A stretch of 64,000 nt of DNA, from contig NZ_JASXSX010000001.1 in assembly GCF_032085515.1 (NCBI RefSeq), positions 496,001 through 560,000 on the forward strand, written 5' to 3'. Positions within the stretch are counted from its first letter, which is position 1. The number at the start of each line of letters is the position of its first letter. The position numbers and the translations under genes were made by a program. Below, one piece after another: positions 62,101 to 64,000 of the stretch. Under the pieces are notes generated by a model. It saw nothing but the letters and a program-made list of their open reading frames with translations. It was not told the DNA's origin and did no database searches. The stretch comes from Gleimia hominis. Lineage in GTDB: Bacteria; Actinomycetota; Actinomycetes; Actinomycetales; Actinomycetaceae.

Positions 62101-62894
62101 AGGTCGGGAGCGTTGGGAACATGGCGGAGATGTCGGCGGGCCAGGAGGACCACGAGATCTCGCTGAAAGAGGTGCAGTTGGCACCGCAGTCGGTGATAAC
62201 GACCCCGGAGTGGTCTGGTTCCGAGCATGGGGGGCGGCGTTACACGGCGTTCAGCCAGAACGTGGAGTATATGAAACCGTGGCACACCCTCACGGGGCGG
62301 ATGCATTACTATTTGGATCACGACTGGATGGATGCGTACGGCGAGACCATGCCGATCTATAAACCACCTTTGGATTTGCATCATTTGTTTGGTGAGGCAG
62401 CGCCCGGCACTGTGCGTGAAGATGGCAGTGGGGGCGCGGAAGTGGCGGTGCGTTATTTGACGCCGCACAATAAGTGGTCGATTCACTCGCAGTATTTTGA
62501 CAACTTGTACATGCTGACGCTTGGGCGCGGCGGGCAAACCGTGTGGATGAGCCCGGCGGATGCGAAGAAGATTGGGGTTAAGGACAACGAGTGGATTGAG
62601 GCGCATAACCGTAACGGCGTGGTTTCTGCGCGGGCGATCGTGTCGCACCGGATCCCGGAGGGCACGGTGTATATGCACCACGCGCAGGAGCGGATTACGC
62701 ACACGCCGTTGAATGAGGGCACGGGGAAGCGCGGGGGGACGCATAACTCTCTGACCCGCATTTTCCTTAAGCCCACGCACCTGATTGGTGGGTATGGGCA
62801 GTTGTCTTACGCGTTCAATTACATTGGGCCGACGGGTAACCAGAGGGATGAGGTGACGGTGATTCGCCGGCGTAGTCAAGACGTGGAGTTTTAG
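59190..62894 (+). CDS. narG: Respiratory nitrate reductase alpha subunit
   Basis: A 1234-residue molybdoenzyme subunit that reduces nitrate to nitrite at the inner face of the membrane. The N-terminal iron-sulfur motif HGVNCTGSCSW is visible, then SVIPAMSMVSYGAGARFLEL and the catalytic pocket YADLPMASPQVFGDQTD with the Mo-ligand region. The C-terminal half carries the pterin-binding domain. ATG 59190 has GGAAAGGG upstream and is preferred to the TTG at 59157. narH follows after 59 bp. Confidence 0.97.
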   Translation: MANSSLLKLGAKLRRGDVSEDARQMFLLGGREADNFYRQRFSHDKVVRSTHGVNCTGSCSWRVFVKDGLITWEAQAVDYPSTGPDMPDYEPRGCPRGAAFSWYEYSPTRIRYPYIRSVLLEAYREAKKSHSDPVDAWNAVASDPKLAKRYKSQRGKGGMVRATWQEATEITAAATVSTIKEYGPDRLAGFSVIPAMSMVSYGAGARFLELLGGTMLSFYDWYADLPMASPQVFGDQTDVPEAGDWFNATYLLVWGSNLPLTRTPDAHFMTEARYHGQKMVSINPDYSDNTKFADEWLRVNPGTDAALALGMGHVILKEFHVKKQTPYFLDYMRKYTDSPFLVKLEQTEQGLVPGKFLTVQDVTSVSEQTKNAPKPEARYLVMDKDGTVKDPRGTMADRFSPEGHGHWNLKMEGVDPVMSLAEVSGKPTEVTLPRFDLVPDGKAAQHSVGAGAVKRGVPAINYDGHWVTTVYDLLLAQYGVEREGLPGQWPEGYADTSSPCTPGWAESITGVPANATIRVGREFAQNADDSKGRSQIVLGAGTNHYFHSDQVYRTILALTSMCGTQGVNGGGWAHYVGQEKVRPVASFQHYAFGLDWHRPPRHMISTGFWYLATEQWRYDALKTSRLASAVSTAKVEDVNVADSLLEAQERGWTPTYPQFNKSPLQLGREAKAAGLDVGPYVAQELEAGRLEFASKDPSNPVNYPRVLFNWRTNLLGSSAKGTEYFLRHMLGADNDVQGEELGEAQRPKHMRWREQGADGKLDLFVTADFRNTSTTLHSDIVFPAATWYEKHDLSTTDMHPYIHTFNAAINPPWEARTDFELYSNLADKVSELAAGHLGVETDVVACPLNTDTPDELANPNGVVVPRAECGWVPGQNMPKIVPVERDYSAIGQKFKSIGPLLEKLGETVKGVTLHPEPEVKEMAKEYGLVDTPIGPRPSLATDLAACEFILKFSGATNGRLATRGFEQLQEKVGSVGNMAEMSAGQEDHEISLKEVQLAPQSVITTPEWSGSEHGGRRYTAFSQNVEYMKPWHTLTGRMHYYLDHDWMDAYGETMPIYKPPLDLHHLFGEAAPGTVREDGSGGAEVAVRYLTPHNKWSIHSQYFDNLYMLTLGRGGQTVWMSPADAKKIGVKDNEWIEAHNRNGVVSARAIVSHRIPEGTVYMHHAQERITHTPLNEGTGKRGGTHNSLTRIFLKPTHLIGGYGQLSYAFNYIGPTGNQRDEVTVIRRRSQDVEF

Positions 62895-62953
62895 AAGATT
62901 TTGGGCCGGAACGGTTTTAGGTCTGGGAAGTTTTTGACAGGGAGGATGCAGCC

Positions 62954-64000
62954 ATGAAGGTAATGAGCCAAGTTGTGATGGTGATGAACCTCGATAAGTG
63001 CATTGGTTGCCACACGTGTTCGGTTACCTGTAAGCAGGCGTGGACTAACCGGGAGGGCACGGAGTACATCTGGTTTAACAACGTAGAGACGAAACCTGGT
63101 GTTGGCTACCCTCGGACTTGGGAGGATCAGGATAAGTGGCAGGGCGGTTGGAAGCGTACTAAATCGGGTAAGTTGGTGCCCCGTTCGGGTGGTAAGTTGC
63201 GTCAGCTTTCGAAGATTTTCGCGAACCCGCTGATGCCCGATATTGATGACTATTATGAGCCGTGGACGTATGACTACGATAAGTTGTTGAATGCGCCAGC
63301 GGATTCGAAGGCGTTGCCGGTGGCGCAGGCGCGTTCGCAGATGACTGGGCAGTCTTTGAAGAATATTGAGTGGGGTCCGAACTGGGATGATTCTTTGGCG
63401 GGGTCCACGGAGACGTTGGATGCGGACCCGGTTTTGAAGCAGATGAATATGAGTGTGAAGACGTCCATTGAGGAGTCGTTCATGTTCTACCTGCCGCGGA
63501 TTTGTAACCATTGTTTGAACCCTACGTGTGTGGCTGCGTGCCCGTCTGGTGCGATGTATAAGCGTACGGAAGATGGGATTGTGCTGGTGGATCAGGATGC
63601 GTGCAGGGGTTGGCGGATGTGCGTGTCGGGGTGTCCGTATAAGAAGGTGTATTTTAATCACCATTCGGGTAAGGCGGAGAAGTGCACGTTGTGTTACCCG
63701 CGGATTGAGCAGGGTGAGCCGACTGTGTGTTCGGAAACGTGTGTGGGTCGGCTGCGTTATTTGGGTGTGATCTTGTATGACGCCGACCGGGTGAGTGAGG
63801 CTGCGGCCACTGAGAATGAGTGGGATTTGTATGAGGCGCAGCGGTCGATCATGTTGGATCCGAATGATCCTGAGGTGGTGGCTGCTGCTCAGGCGAGTGG
63901 GGTGCCGCATTCGTTTATTGATGCGGCGCAGCATTCTCCGGTTTATAAGTTGATTAAAGAGTATGATTTGGCGTTGCCGTTGCATCCGGAGTATCGGACG
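62954..64000 (+). CDS. narH: Respiratory nitrate reductase beta subunit (3' end outside window)
   Basis: Open from ATG 62954 to the window end (349 codons). Iron-sulfur cluster motifs are clear: CIGCHTCSVTCKQAW near residue 16, RICNHCLNPTCVAACPSGAM, and CRGWRMCVSGCPYKK, whose Trp in place of Cys marks the 3Fe-4S cluster. It passes electrons to narG. GGAGG lies 8 bp before the ATG. narJ and narI are expected beyond the window. Confidence 0.97.
   Translation, partial: MKVMSQVVMVMNLDKCIGCHTCSVTCKQAWTNREGTEYIWFNNVETKPGVGYPRTWEDQDKWQGGWKRTKSGKLVPRSGGKLRQLSKIFANPLMPDIDDYYEPWTYDYDKLLNAPADSKALPVAQARSQMTGQSLKNIEWGPNWDDSLAGSTETLDADPVLKQMNMSVKTSIEESFMFYLPRICNHCLNPTCVAACPSGAMYKRTEDGIVLVDQDACRGWRMCVSGCPYKKVYFNHHSGKAEKCTLCYPRIEQGEPTVCSETCVGRLRYLGVILYDADRVSEAAATENEWDLYEAQRSIMLDPNDPEVVAAAQASGVPHSFIDAAQHSPVYKLIKEYDLALPLHPEYRT

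Overview
The window is chromosomal DNA from a facultatively anaerobic, high-GC Gram-positive bacterium. Gene content points to the Actinomycetales, probably Actinomycetaceae: a MoxR/DUF58/DUF4129/DUF4350/RDD/SpoIIM-like membrane block, DUF5926, leaderless-looking starts and strong GGAGG ribosome sites elsewhere. The genus cannot be fixed from this sequence. No rRNA, tRNA, transposase, integrase, phage gene or CRISPR array was recognised.

Layout. 1-2.8 kb: glycine betaine/proline-type ABC importer (ATPase cut by the window edge, permease, binding lipoprotein). 3-6.8 kb (minus): two-gene ABC-2 exporter, formate/nitrite channel, MFS transporter. 6.9-11.9 kb (minus): sugar ABC importer with LacI regulator and a YesL-like protein, with a perfect palindromic operator in front. 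12.25-16.7 kb (plus): an AT-rich RiPP locus of the azole-forming (TOMM/LAP) type, with its own promoter, a short candidate precursor, a leader-binding/cyclodehydratase-partner protein, a SagB-type dehydrogenase, a YcaO enzyme and a fused ABC exporter. 16.8-19.5 kb (minus): phosphoglucomutase and a 2-hydroxyacid dehydrogenase.

19.6-30.4 kb is a second AT-rich segment, a beta-galactoside/oligosaccharide regulon: ebgA-like and ebgC-like beta-galactosidase subunits, a LacI repressor, then a divergent operon of EamA transporter, sugar ABC importer and a GH63/MGH1-like glycosidase. The same GGAAACCGGTTTCC-like operator lies on both promoters. 30.5-32.8 kb: DUF5926, glycosyltransferase 2, YbjN. 32.9-36.2 kb (minus): a bacteriocin-type ABC/FtsX-like exporter with a secreted-peptide gene broken by a frameshift in a six-G run.

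36.4-49.5 kb: zinc alcohol dehydrogenase, a PLP-fold protein paired with a large membrane protein, the RDD/SpoIIM-like divergent pair, the DUF58/MoxR/DUF4350/DUF4129 operon and a diacylglycerol kinase. 49.6-57 kb: serS, a HAD phosphatase, then pyruvate formate-lyase encoded in two pieces (core plus a separate glycyl-radical domain protein), its activase and a YihS-like isomerase. 57-64 kb: a MogA/MoaB-type molybdenum cofactor protein, narK, narG and the start of narH. Together the last 13 kb describe mixed-acid fermentation through PFL and nitrate respiration, with the formate/nitrite channel at 4.5 kb as a plausible partner.

Most notable: the RiPP locus, the split pyruvate formate-lyase, the frameshifted secreted peptide with dedicated exporter, the shared operators of the ebg regulon, and several short tandem repeats (19, 65, 38, 36 and 18 bp).
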